Shown in pieces: positions 10,065-19,904 of a stretch of 64,000 nt of DNA. The stretch covers positions 620,001 through 684,000 of the forward strand of contig JAHEWK010000018.1 of NCBI GenBank assembly GCA_020740775.1, written 5' to 3'. Made by a program: the position numbers and the translations under genes. How positions within the stretch are numbered: position 1 is the stretch's first letter; every line of letters begins with the position of its first letter. The DNA is from Ilyonectria destructans (lineage: Eukaryota; Ascomycota; Sordariomycetes; Hypocreales; Nectriaceae). The notes beneath the pieces were generated by a model that saw only the letters and a program-made list of their open reading frames with translations, was not told the DNA's origin and did not search any database.

Positions 10065-10830
10065 ATCCTCTCCCACTTCCATTGACAAATTGTTATTAAT
10101 TCTATTTTCCATCTCCATCAAGCAGAACATCCGAGGCACCCGGCCGCTGCGATGCATATGCGGCCGCTATAATGCACAGCGCCGAGGTAGGCAGACGCCG
10201 AGGGAGGCAAAACCCGGTAGTGCCAAGGTCAAATGTCGCTTCCAATTCCGCGCCTATGATAGACACATGCGTGGCGATTATACGACCTCACACGTCGGTA
10301 TGGGAAAGATCAGCACGGGCGATGTTACCCCTAGAGTAACCCCGCCGTTCTGTAGCTACAGTAAGTCTCCGAAAATCCTTCCTTGTAGATTCTAGAGTTT
10401 TCTGCGCGCTACGCTGCCCCTGTCTGCAGCCAGTGGGCCGGGGGAGCGATAAAGAATCCTACAGGATCAATCCGCCTAAAGCTGCGTGGTGGATCAAGGA
10501 GATGGGAAGAGATGATGTGAGAGAGAAACTTATGGCTAAGAGTCTTCGCTATCTTGTGGCATTGGGTCGAAATTGGAAATCACAAGTAAAGAAATTCAAG
10601 AATCTAATGGAGGCTTTTAGAGATTGATGATTTGGGGGAAAGGGTAGTTGTATTCTGATCCAGATATCTACGTTGAGAAATATTAGTCCTTATCAGTGGG
10701 GTTGAGCTTGGTGTGGGGAGCCACCGCAGGAATTTATGTATGCTTCTATACCAAACCATTGAAGGATATCGTGTCGCCATCTTATTAGGAATTCTTTTAC
10801 AAGATACTTGTATATAGGGGGACTACCACA

Positions 10831-10838
10831 TATAAACA
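10831..10838 (+). promoter_or_regulatory. TATA box of P450 gene
   Basis: TATAAACA lies 73 bases upstream of the ATG at 10904, supporting that first exon. Confidence 0.4.
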
Positions 10839-10903
10839 TAGCCACGTCTCTCTAGAGACATCTTTCTGTTGACCTTTGAGAGACGCTGCATTACACATTC
10901 GCA

Positions 10904-12634
10904 ATGTCTGACTGGGCAGGTTTGAGCCGGATTGGCTTAACTTGGACTCTGCTAAATATTCCGAGTATAGTCATCAGCACCGTTACACTTGTGAGTAAGC
11001 CCAGCCAATACTTTGAGACACGGTACTAAAAAAGAGAGGTTGTTCTCTACTTGGTGGGATGCTGTGGCTACAATGTCTTGTTCCACCCTTTGGCAAGATA
11101 CCCTGGCCCTCGACTTCGAGCGGCGAGCAAAGTGCCATATCTAGCGGCAATGTGGACGGGGTACCACCACCGTGCTATGCAGGAACTACATGAAAGATAC
11201 GGTCCCGTTGTGCGGATTGCTCCGAACAATCTTTCATTCATCAATCCCCAAGCATGGAAAGACATCTACGCCCACAAGAAAACGCGCGAGCAGGAAATGA
11301 TCAAGGACCCTGAGTTCTACGTGAGAAACCCCGACGCACCCACCATAGTCAACGGAAACCGCGAAGAACACGCGCGTTATCGACGCCTGTACTCTCCCGG
11401 GTTCTCAGCACGCTCCCTGCGCGAGCAAGAGCCGCTGATCCAGGGCTACGTGAACATGTTCATCAACGGCCTCACTCGGGCTTGCGAGCACGGCGAGACG
11501 CCAGTAGACATGGTCCAGTGGTTTAACTTTGTCACGTTTGACATCATCGGGGACCTCGCGTTTGGAGAGCCGTTTGGATGTCTTGAGGATGGCGCGACCG
11601 ACTGGCTTGCCAAGTTGAACCAGATTGAGGAGGCCCAAATGCACTTTCGCATCATACAGCATATCCCTTTGCTGGGCCGGTATGCGCGCCAGATTGTGAA
11701 TACGATGCTTCCCTCGGATGCCGTGAAGGGATCAGAGGGGCATCGGAAACTCACCCAGGAAAAGGTATCGCGTCGAGTAAACAACAACGCCTCCCGCCCA
11801 GACTTTATGGAACACATCCTGCGCCAACCCCCCGGCAAAGGCTTCACATTTGAGGAGATGCTGAGCAACTCGGCCACGCTAATCCAGGCAGGGAGCGAAA
11901 CCACGGCTACGCTGCTGTCTGGGGCGTTGTTCCTCCTTCTTCAACACCCGGACAAGATGCAGAAGCTGGTGGACGAGTTGACGGCTGCGTTTGAGAGTGA
12001 CGATATGATGACGATTGAGAATACCGAGCGTCTCACCTATCTTGCTGCCGTTCTCGAAGAAGGGTTGCGTTTATATTCACCGGCTGTAGCAGCATTTCCA
12101 CGACAAGTCCCCAAGGGCGGAGCCACAATCGATGGCGAGTATGTTGCAGGCGGGGTATGTGTTCTTGACACTACAGAAACTGGCATGTAGTAGTACTTAG
12201 TAGTACTGACTATAATGATTCGCCATACCTGGATTTTACTAACGATGACGACTTGAGTAGATGTCAGTGGGCGTCAACCATTACGCCGCCTACCATTCAC
12301 ATCTCAACTTCAGTCGACCGGATGATTTCATCCCAGAACGATTCATCGACGTGGAAGAATTCCCGGACGACCGACGAGAAGTGCTGCAGCCATTCAGTGT
12401 GGGCCCACGTAACTGCATAGGAAGAAGGTACGTAATACCATCATTGTGATTTGCTCTGGCTGACTCGACACAAGCCTGGCCTATGCCGAGGGGAGACTGA
12501 TTCTAGGCCGGGCCGTGTGGAAATTTGACATGCGGTTAAGCGAAAAGGCGGATAACTGGATGAGAGACCAGAAGGGTTATGTGACGTGGTTGAGGCCGGA
12601 GATGGAGGTTTTCGTGAAGCTGCGCCACGGATGA
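10904..12634 (+). CDS. cytochrome P450 monooxygenase
   Basis: Exons 10904-10990, 11039-12154, 12261-12427 and 12475-12634 join in frame to 509 residues, the usual fungal P450 length. Exon 1 and the start of exon 2 give a single N-terminal membrane anchor. Further on are the proline-rich hinge (Tyr-Pro-Gly-Pro), the I-helix Ala-Gly-Ser-Glu-Thr-Thr, the K-helix Glu-Glu-Gly-Leu-Arg, and the haem loop Phe-Ser-Val-Gly-Pro-Arg-Asn-Cys-Ile-Gly with ligand Cys453. The intron after this loop splits the Arg-Arg-Ser codon region. It is an ER-bound oxygenase. The layout resembles benzoate-4-monooxygenase/pisatin-demethylase-like fungal P450s of secondary metabolism. Being between the dioxygenase and acyltransferase genes suggests it oxidises the pathway scaffold, perhaps making the hydroxyl that is later acylated (inference). 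Confidence 0.9.
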
Positions 12635-13271
12635 GTTGTAAACGGCGCAACGAGGTGGGGTAACCCCGTCCTGGGTACTACATGTATGTAATTGATGTTG
12701 ACGAGAGACAAGAGGCACCGTAAGCACCGTGCATTGTGCATTGCGCAATATGCCCATGCAGTAATGCGGTGGCACCCCTGCGTTGACGCTTTATTAGGAA
12801 GCTCGGGATGCGGCACGAGCATTAGTTACCCCACCGAAGGATCAGTAGGATCGACAACCTAGAGATTCAAGCGGCGAGCTATACTCTCATACTTGTATAC
12901 ATAAACCCCCTTGCTGCGCCTACGCGCCGTTTATCTCTTTTATTCCCGGCCTTCCTGTCCTGGTTATGCGCGCCCGCACAATACGCTCGCTTAAACCTTC
13001 CCCGCTCTTCGGCAAGTCTGTCTATGATATCATTGATATGTAATTCGGAAAAGCAATACGCTCCACATTTCACGGTACCAGACCGAAGCGGAAGTCCACG
13101 GCAAAGAGCCTGTCCCCAACGGTGAGTCTGAGGAGAGCCGTGGCCCCGTGCTGGTCCACCAAGTGGTCGCGTCGACGGGGAGAGAGGAATTAAGGCAAAA
13201 AGTCCAACGACAATAGAACTAAGTGGTTCTCTAAGATCATCTAAGAAGGAAGCCACTGGAATTGGCCATGC
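12635..13271. terminator. convergent 3' intergenic region
   Basis: The P450 gene (plus) and acyltransferase gene (minus) converge on this stretch. Small frames are present but show nothing recognisable. Confidence 0.4.
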
Positions 13272-14803
13272 TTATAGCTTGGCTTTATCATGACTCGGAC
13301 CTCCTTCCTCCCACGCGTCAACACCCCTGAATTCGAAATACTTGTTCCATTCCGGATCGTTGATCAGCTGCTCCGCGAGCTCTGTCTCAAACGTAACGTA
13401 TACTTCCATCCCCTCGTCATCCCCAGCTGGGCCCTTACGTGGCGCGTAGACAATAGCTTGGCATAGAGGCACCCCGCCGAACAAGTGTCGGTAGGCAGCG
13501 GGCTCACCGAAGCCAAAGTCGAATGTGGTGATACGAGCATGCCGCCAGTCGCTGACGAGCAGGGCCATAGGCGGGAAGGAATCAAGGTTGATTGACAGGT
13601 CCTGCTTGTTACGCACACGCGCAACTTTCTGTAGAACGCTGGCCAGCGTATCGGCAGTAACACTATCAGTCATTTGATGTGCATAGTTTGCTAGCTTAGA
13701 CAAAGGTGCCTCTGAGGTAATCTCAGCCAGAGTTAGCTGCGGTACATTAGACGTAGCAGATGTAATGTCGATTTGTAGATTGCCCTGCAGTTTGGCAGGC
13801 AACGGAGGGTCGGTAAACAGCTTAGATATGCTCACGCCTTGTGCCCAGATTGGCTTAAAAGCTGGGCCGGGCTTATAGAGACGCTCGCGGTTCTTAGAGA
13901 GGACACGCCACATAAGGCCGCAGACGGCATTGTATGTAGTGATCCAGGAGCCATCACTAGGCGAAGCAGCCTTTTTCAGCTCCGCAGCCTTGCTCTTGGG
14001 CAGATGGAACATTAGTGCCTGCGAGTGCCTGTGCTGCGAGTTGCGAGGGGGGCGAGGAGGCGCGTTAATCTGTTGCTCCTCGGAGATCGAAGGTCTGTCA
14101 AATCCTAAAGAGCCATAGAGGCTGCGATCAAGACACTTCGGGTCAAAGGAGGGGAACTCGGTCGCATTTGCAATGGCATAACAGTTGTCTGCCAGCTGCT
14201 TCGCAAATGCGGTCCAGCCCACAATGCCATTGGTATAATGGTGGGTGTGGATGTTCAAGATAAGACCGCCGGGGATAAAGTTGGCTTTGAACGATGAGAG
14301 AGCAGGGCTGTTGTCGGGGTGGGCTTCTGGCTTATTGCCGCAAGTCATTGGAGCATTGCTCAAGACATTAATATCGCCAAGTATAGGCGAGAGGAAGTGA
14401 GCTCGCTCGATCTCAGCAAAGGATGGGAATTTGTCCTCAGGGGAGTCAAGATGCTGAATGACAAACTTGACAGTACTGGTTTTCCTCCGGACGATGGAGT
14501 GGTGGCCATCATCGTCCCTCTCAATGGTGCCAACAAGGTGTCTAACCTGGCTGAGAGTCCGCTCTATACCTCCCTTGAGTAATGCTGCAGCTTTGCTGTC
14601 AGAGGATTAGCAAAATTGTTTTCTAGGCAAAGGTGATGATTTAGCACTTACGGCTTCTGCTCATCTTCTAACTTGAAAAAGAGAGCTGCGTTGGTGTAGG
14701 TCGTTGTCGAAAAGTAGTCAAGGGTGGAGAGCTTGAATCGCTCCTCCTCTGGGTCATTCTCCCAGCCCAAGGGGTGAAGTTGGAATTCCTGGACACTAGG
14801 CAT
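13272..14803 (-). CDS. BAHD-like acyltransferase (fungal transferase family)
   Basis: Exon 1 (14652-14803) and exon 2 (13272-14595) join to 491 residues, normal for this family. The protein opens with a Leu/Pro-rich beta strand region followed by the usual donor-half layout. The catalytic motif appears as His-Thr-His-His-Tyr-Thr-Asn-Gly: His-x3-Asp is read as His-x3-Asn, an unusual change. The structural Asp-Phe-Gly-Trp-Gly motif is present as Asp-Phe-Gly-Phe-Gly near the C-terminus. Such cytosolic enzymes (trichothecene 3-O-acetyltransferase is a well-known relative) move an acyl group from acyl-CoA to an alcohol or amine. In this cluster it could acylate a hydroxyl placed by the P450 or dioxygenase (inference). 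The upstream in-frame Met codons before 14803 were rejected because the family start fits best here. Confidence 0.82.
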
Positions 14804-15879
14804 AACGTCGCTTTGAGGCGGGGAATATGGGATTGGTATCTGGTGTGCAACAAAACGATACAAATAAACTGGCTGTAGTATTACAGGCAATGCTCCAGAG
14901 CCGTGAGGGATATTAGTAAAAGTATGGCATCAGCGGGGAATGGCTAGCTTTAAGGAGCAAGGATGGTCTGTGCAATATTGGGAAGGCTTAGGAGGGGTGG
15001 AAGTAAACTGTAATGCGTTTGACGTTACCTTACTCAGTAGGTAGTACAGGCTCGTATGACAACCCCTGTCAGCATGGATTATTGCTCCTAAGTGCGCACT
15101 GATATTCTTCCATGCCGCCCTGGAAGATAACGCCGCTGCAAACTGTTGGGAGGGATTTCTCCGGGGGTAAAGAAGGAGGGGGCGAGGGGGCGGTGTAGAG
15201 GAACCCTGTTGTTATTGTGTAACATAAAGGATCATCCGGTGACTAAGCTACTGTTTGCAATGAGTGAAATGGTGCAAAGATTATAGCAAATATAGGTTGT
15301 GTAGATATATAGTTTACAGTTGGGTAGGTATGTAAGGTTTAGATATCCTAGAGATTAACCTAAATTCTATTAATATAAAAATAGTAATACTAGTTAAATA
15401 CTAATTAATTAAACTATTAACAATAGATATTGAAATATTTATTAGCTTTACATATATTAAAAAATATTACTCACTACTCAAAACTGAGCGTGAATATTTA
15501 ATTTCATACCGCTGTATCTTGTACGGTGTAACAGCAAGCGTGAAGAAGAAGGCTCAGATAGCAATTCCAGCAATTACTCTAGCAGGAAGCTTTGACCTCT
15601 TCCACGAAGTGGTATTGTCATGGCTCATTTTTTACTCCTCTGTTATTGTTCAGAGTGAAATGGAAAAGGATGATGTGCTTAGAACAATCTAAGAGGTAAC
15701 AGAGGTGGTGGGGATTGCATCAACCGTCTAGAGATGGAATCTTTCCAACGGATTTGTAAAGGAAACACTACGTGCCAGTGATATGATTTGAGTTCTCGGG
15801 CCAGAATGCTGTTACAGACACTACATCAAACAACTCATGCGAGTTATAGTCTATTCAAAATGGTGACATAAAGCTAAGC
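14804..15879. other. intergenic region with AT-rich block
   Basis: This holds the acyltransferase promoter, followed by an AT-rich block at about 15285-15480, described separately. No gene was seen apart from the possible 3' remains of the P450 relic at the right end. Confidence 0.4.
15285..15480. other. strongly AT-rich block, RIP-like
   Basis: Roughly 200 bases are dominated by A and T with many TA steps, in sharp contrast to the flanks. This is the look of a repeat mutated by C-to-T changes. No coding or terminal structure survives. Confidence 0.4.
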
Positions 15880-16215
15880 ATACCTTCTCAAACTTTGAGC
15901 GAGCACCATAAATAATCATCAGAGCGTCTGGGTCGTTGATACTATAGTTTCCAGGTGCAATCCGAACAACGCGACCTTAAGGTTCAGTTAATTAACAACG
16001 GAACATAGATACGACCAAGTCTAACCATATTTCTGATGTAGCATGGGATTAATCTTCTCAAATTTGCCTCCGGCATACCGTACCCCAAGCCATAATTTTG
16101 AGAAGCGCGCCAAGTTAGGACCAGGTACTTTGTGTAGCGGATCTGTAGACCAGTGAAAGATAAGGTAGGACAAGTAAAATAGTAATAGGATAACTGCTGC
16201 CCATGTGGCAGTCAT
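15880..16215 (-). pseudogene. 5' relic of a second cytochrome P450 gene
   Basis: From an ATG at 16215 the minus strand encodes a membrane anchor, then Lys-Val-Pro-Gly-Pro-Asn-Leu-Ala-Arg and a Leu-His-Gln-Lys-Tyr-Gly segment. After a possible intron (donor GTTAGA) it continues with Val-Val-Arg-Ile-Ala-Pro-Gly-Asn, Ile-Tyr-Gly-Ala and Lys-Phe-Glu-Lys. This is the first 95 or so residues of a pisatin-demethylase-like P450. Downstream (below about 15880) every frame soon meets stops, and no I-helix, Glu-x2-Arg or haem motif is found. It is therefore a truncated relic, not a working gene. It is not a copy of the P450 at 10904-12634, since the sequences differ clearly. Confidence 0.65.
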
Positions 16216-16530
16216 CGCGTCTGATCCAGCTGATTGAGACTGCAGCCATGGGCGACATCAGGTTAGACAAAGGCCGACTGTAGATAAGAACAAATAAAGA
16301 AGCTTGGATATGGGAATATTGCCAGGCTGTGGACTCCACTCATCCCCGGATCCTGTCTTCCACGGGTTCCAGATTTGTACTCCCCGGGTAATTTATTTCA
16401 AGATATCCGGGGAATTACTGCTCCTCGGCTACTTCACCTGGTATTTGTTCTAACCCCTTAATTTTCAGGTAGCTCCGTTTGCGTTTATATATTGGAGTTC
16501 TTATTGAGAACACTTAGTTGCTGAAAATAG

Positions 16531-16775
16531 CTGGCTCAGTGTGCCATGTCGTCATTGGGGGTATTCTTGACGTGCCCGTGACGAGGATGTACGAGAAAAG
16601 GACGCATTTCAGACAGACAAAAGATCACTTCTGCCAGCTGTTGCTTAATAACCTCGTAGTGACGAGCAACGCAGCATACCCCAGTGAAAATTCAGGACTC
16701 ATTCCTATTATAGAGGAGTGTGAGAGCCACCAAGTATCGTATGATCCAATGACGATGATTTCTTTATCTGGGTCT
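16531..16775 (+). pseudogene. broken partial copy of the proline-racemase-family gene
   Basis: The translation aligns with residues 13-90 of the intact gene at 17971: the same Gly-Gly-(Ile/Val)-Leu-Asp-Val-Pro, Met-Tyr-Glu-Lys, and a Gln-Leu-Leu-Leu-Asn stretch in order. It then loses register before the first catalytic motif and stops at about 16802. The start codon and everything after about residue 90 are missing, so it is an inactive partial duplicate. A TATA-like TATATATT near 16484 suggests that part of a promoter was copied too. Confidence 0.75.
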
Positions 16776-16802
16776 GCAGATACCACTAAGTTCACAATCT
16801 GA

Positions 16803-17970
16803 TCAACAGGCGACTAGTATGATCGGATCTAATATTATTTCGCCTAAATGTGAGATGGAGATGGAACGAACAAGAGAAACTAAAGAACCTAATAATCCAC
16901 CCAAAACGTAACTGATAGTGACTATTATAGCAATACGTCCGCAACAGTAGGGAAGGCAGAGACTAGGGATGATAGAAATGAACAAAATAGACAAATTGGA
17001 CAGCTATTCGAATTTCCACCTCCCCGACCAATTTATATACCCTGTCGGTGGGGTTACTCCATTGGATGGATGAAATTACGCTAGCAGCACAATTCACCCT
17101 GCGGAAGGCGTTCCGGAGGTGTTCGGAAAGCCCACCGTGAGAGCTAACCCGGCCGTTCTTAAACCCGTGGCTAGTTCAATCCGGGGCGCACCATCGGCCA
17201 CGCTAACCATACGTTGAGGTGTGTTGGATCCAATACCGTCAATTTGACGAGGCAATAAGTAGTGTTCATAGCGATGATGATGTTAATGATTGCTTGGGCC
17301 CGGATGGACTGGGCTGGTCAAAGAGGGGTCTTCTGACGCCCCCTCTGACTAAGGACATGATATCGATCAATCAGAAGTTTCGTAACACAGGGCCAATCTT
17401 CCAAGAGGTGGCTAAACCTCACATATGACGGAAATGCAGATGATTTGACAGGCTTATCAGGTAGTGGTGGCTACTTTAACCCTACGCTTCAATTGATCAC
17501 GCAATGCTTCCTCTTGCGGGACAAGATCCGTTACTGATGCCCCACCTATCTAAGAGGAGATGCAGGGGACTGATTAAGACTTCGGGAACGCACCCGTAGT
17601 GGAACAACACTTGCCTTTGTTTAAAGGTTGCGGGGTATCTTTGAAAGCAGCACGCGGGGGAATAATCCAGCTCTGATTAGAAATGCCAAATCGGGAGAAC
17701 CGACCCGGTCCGACATGGCAAGTTGTGTTAGCAAAGGCTGTCGGTTCTAGTCCCATGGTGGACTGGAAGCGTCTCATGATTGGGTTGAATTTCTCAATAT
17801 CGGGACGTGGATTCGGGGCTTCAGAATATAAAAGGAGTCGTTGCCCTACCTTCAGAAGCATCGCATTTCATAGACAATATCCGCGATCCAGGTTTATCCA
17901 GGTCAATCACGTCGTTCCCACAACTCGATCCATACATCGAGCTTTTGTTTTTCTTCTCCCTCCCACCGAA
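16803..17970. other. intergenic region with a dispersed repeat
   Basis: Contains one copy of a dispersed repeat (17331-17404, described separately) and, on the right, the promoter of the racemase gene with TATAAAAG at 17825-17832. The open frame that runs in from 17683 is not thought to be coding because it starts before this TATA box. Confidence 0.45.
17331..17404. repeat. dispersed repeat, copy A
   Basis: About 74 bases match 40681-40752 with roughly one difference in seven, including CCCCCTCTGACTA, ATGATATCGATC and TTTCGTAA blocks. Same orientation at both places; no gene assigned. Confidence 0.7.
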
Positions 17971-19017
17971 ATGCCGGCGACACGCATCTTCAATACTGTC
18001 GGTGTTCACGCAGCCGGCGAAGTCTGCGATGTTGTAGTTGGGGGCGTTCTTGATGTCCCCGCAAAGAACATGTACGAGAAAATGATGCATTTCTGGGAAA
18101 AGGAAGACCACCTTCGCCAGCTATTGCTCAACGAACCTCGTGGATGTTCCGCCATGTGTCACAATCTTATCCTTCCACCATGCAACCCAGAGGCCGATGC
18201 TGGATTCATCATCATGGAGCATGAAGAATACCCGCCTATGTCTGGGGCCAACACAATCGCTACGGCCACAGTCTTGTTAGAAACCGGCATGGTCCCGATG
18301 AAGGAGCCGGTCACCGAGGTGAAGCTGGATACACCAGCTGGCTTGGTCACCGTCAAGGCAGAATGTGCAAATGGAAAATGTACGAGTGTCACTTTTCACA
18401 ATGTCCCGGCATTTGTGTTTGTCCTTGATAAGGAGATTGACGTTCCTGGAATCGGTTCCGTCAAGGTCGATGTTGCTTGGGGCGGGATGATTTATGTTCT
18501 TGTTGATGCTGCCTCTGTGGGCCTCAAGATTAAGAATGTGAACGGTGCGAGTCTTGTCAGTATTGGTGAGCGTGTTAAGCGGGCTGTTCAGGAACAGACA
18601 GACTTTGCGCATCCCGAGAACCCCAAGATCCGGGGTGTCACCGTCCTCGAATTCACAGAGCCTCTCATCAACGAACGAGATGGTAAGGCGGCGGTTAACA
18701 CGGTGGTTGTCTCTCCTGGAAGACTTGATCGAAGTCCCTGTGGAACAGGCACCTGTGCGCGCTTGGCCGTTCTTCACGCGAGGGGGCAGCTTGCCGATGG
18801 AGAAGCCTTTTATCACCGCAGTGTAATTGGCACAGAATTCGTCGGTCGCATCCACGGCACAACCAAAGTCGGAGACTATCCTGCTGTGTACCCTGCTGTT
18901 ACGGGCAGGGCGTGGATTACGAGCTACAAGCAAGTTGTTCTAGACCCAACAGATCCGTTTCCCGAAGGCTTTAGGGTGGGAGATACGTGGCATTTAGATG
19001 AAGAGCTAGATGTATGA
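17971..19017 (+). CDS. proline racemase / hydroxyproline epimerase family enzyme
   Basis: Single exon, 348 residues, the normal length for the family. The two catalytic positions are visible: Met-Ser-Gly-Ala-Asn-Thr near residue 90, where proline racemase has Cys, and Ser-Pro-Cys-Gly-Thr-Gly-Thr near residue 255, which keeps the second Cys. A Ser/Cys pair differs from the Cys/Cys pair of proline racemase and the Cys/Thr pair of trans-3-hydroxyproline dehydratase; family studies link it to hydroxyproline epimerase-like activity. The likely role is C2 epimerisation (or dehydration) of a hydroxylated imino acid such as hydroxyproline or a hydroxypipecolate, in the cytosol. It fits beside a dioxygenase that could make such a substrate, but it is 4 kb from the acyltransferase and could also serve plain hydroxyproline catabolism. 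Confidence 0.85.
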   Translation: MPATRIFNTVGVHAAGEVCDVVVGGVLDVPAKNMYEKMMHFWEKEDHLRQLLLNEPRGCSAMCHNLILPPCNPEADAGFIIMEHEEYPPMSGANTIATATVLLETGMVPMKEPVTEVKLDTPAGLVTVKAECANGKCTSVTFHNVPAFVFVLDKEIDVPGIGSVKVDVAWGGMIYVLVDAASVGLKIKNVNGASLVSIGERVKRAVQEQTDFAHPENPKIRGVTVLEFTEPLINERDGKAAVNTVVVSPGRLDRSPCGTGTCARLAVLHARGQLADGEAFYHRSVIGTEFVGRIHGTTKVGDYPAVYPAVTGRAWITSYKQVVLDPTDPFPEGFRVGDTWHLDEELDV

Positions 19018-19904
19018 GCAATGTGTTGATGGGTATAGTTGAATTGAAGGGTTCAACGAGGAAAAGCTCGTCATCCGGGATTGTACTATCACCAACATCC
19101 CCATCATGGACTACAACACGCCCCCTATCCACACTAGGAGCCCCGCTCTGCAGAATAAGTTGGTTATGTTTCAAGATAAACCCTTTTGTGACACTTCTCA
19201 GCTGAAGAGCAAAGATCTTCCTTTCGCTGGAATGGGTCTTGAAGATGTTTCCCACCGCGTTATTTATGGATCATGCAGCCTGTGGATTGCCAGTGCCACC
19301 CAGCGGATTCGGGACACCAAGCGCCGAACTGATTTTATCGAGAGGGACTCAATTTGTCCAACTGCGTCCTTTCTCGCTGTTGCTCCCCGCTCCACATCAT
19401 AATCCTCGCAAATCATGACTCCAACCACCAGGCAAACCGCACTGCCTCCCATCATCATATCAGAGACCGTAATCCGTTGAAGGACAGGAGCCTTGACTTC
19501 GCTATCTTCTTTAACCTTATTGAAGAACGTCTAAAGCTGCGGCAGTCGCCGGTACGGGATAAATTTGCTGTTCAAGGAGATATCTTCATTCGTTCCGCCC
19601 TTGAATGAGACGCCAACGAGGGAATTGAGCACCACATTTATGTCCTGCTGGTTTGCTTGGCAGTATTTCAAGACGAAATCATTGAATTTGCCATCCAGTT
19701 TCTTTCCATTAGTTTACTTTGTCAGATGTGACTCCTCCCGGGTTCACGACACTGTCTCGATCAATTCTCCCACCCAATCACTAGCGTCCTCAACAACCAC
19801 AGTCCGCACAGCCAATCTTTCCGATATCAAGAAGCTTAAATCCGCCTCGAAAAAGAAATACCATTCGAATAATCCCTCGAAAGATGGATCTTTGACCAAA
19901 AAAA
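19018..19904. other. unassigned stretch with open frames
   Basis: A frame from about 19050 to 19402 has coding-like composition (it includes Ile-Arg-Asp-Cys-Thr-Ile-Thr-Asn and Met-Asp-Tyr-Asn-Thr-Pro-Pro) but no start that fits and no family recognised. A frame at 19354-19608 includes an acidic helical segment that could be the N-terminal remains of the DUF7580-protease relic. Function is not assigned. Confidence 0.3.

Larger units (their letters stand above)
9303..10903. other. gene-free stretch with a diverged tandem duplication
   Basis: No convincing gene was found. The short frames at 9472-9759, 9955-10395 and 10433-10627 show no family motif and run across the repeat described separately. 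The P450 promoter lies at the right end. Confidence 0.45.

Noticed and set aside
10433..10627. 64-codon basic open frame before the P450 gene
   Set aside because: Too short, no motif and no promoter.
8289..12634. Dioxygenase or P450 here as direct partner of the isocyanide synthase
   Set aside because: They lie about 40 kb away among other pathway genes, and the dioxygenase has the amino-acid-hydroxylase pattern rather than the PvcB type.
16531..16802. Second functional racemase gene
   Set aside because: It lacks a start, loses register before the first catalytic motif and stops early, so it is a relic.
17683..17970. N-terminal extension of the racemase frame
   Set aside because: It precedes the TATA box at 17825 and has no family similarity; family alignment begins at 17971.
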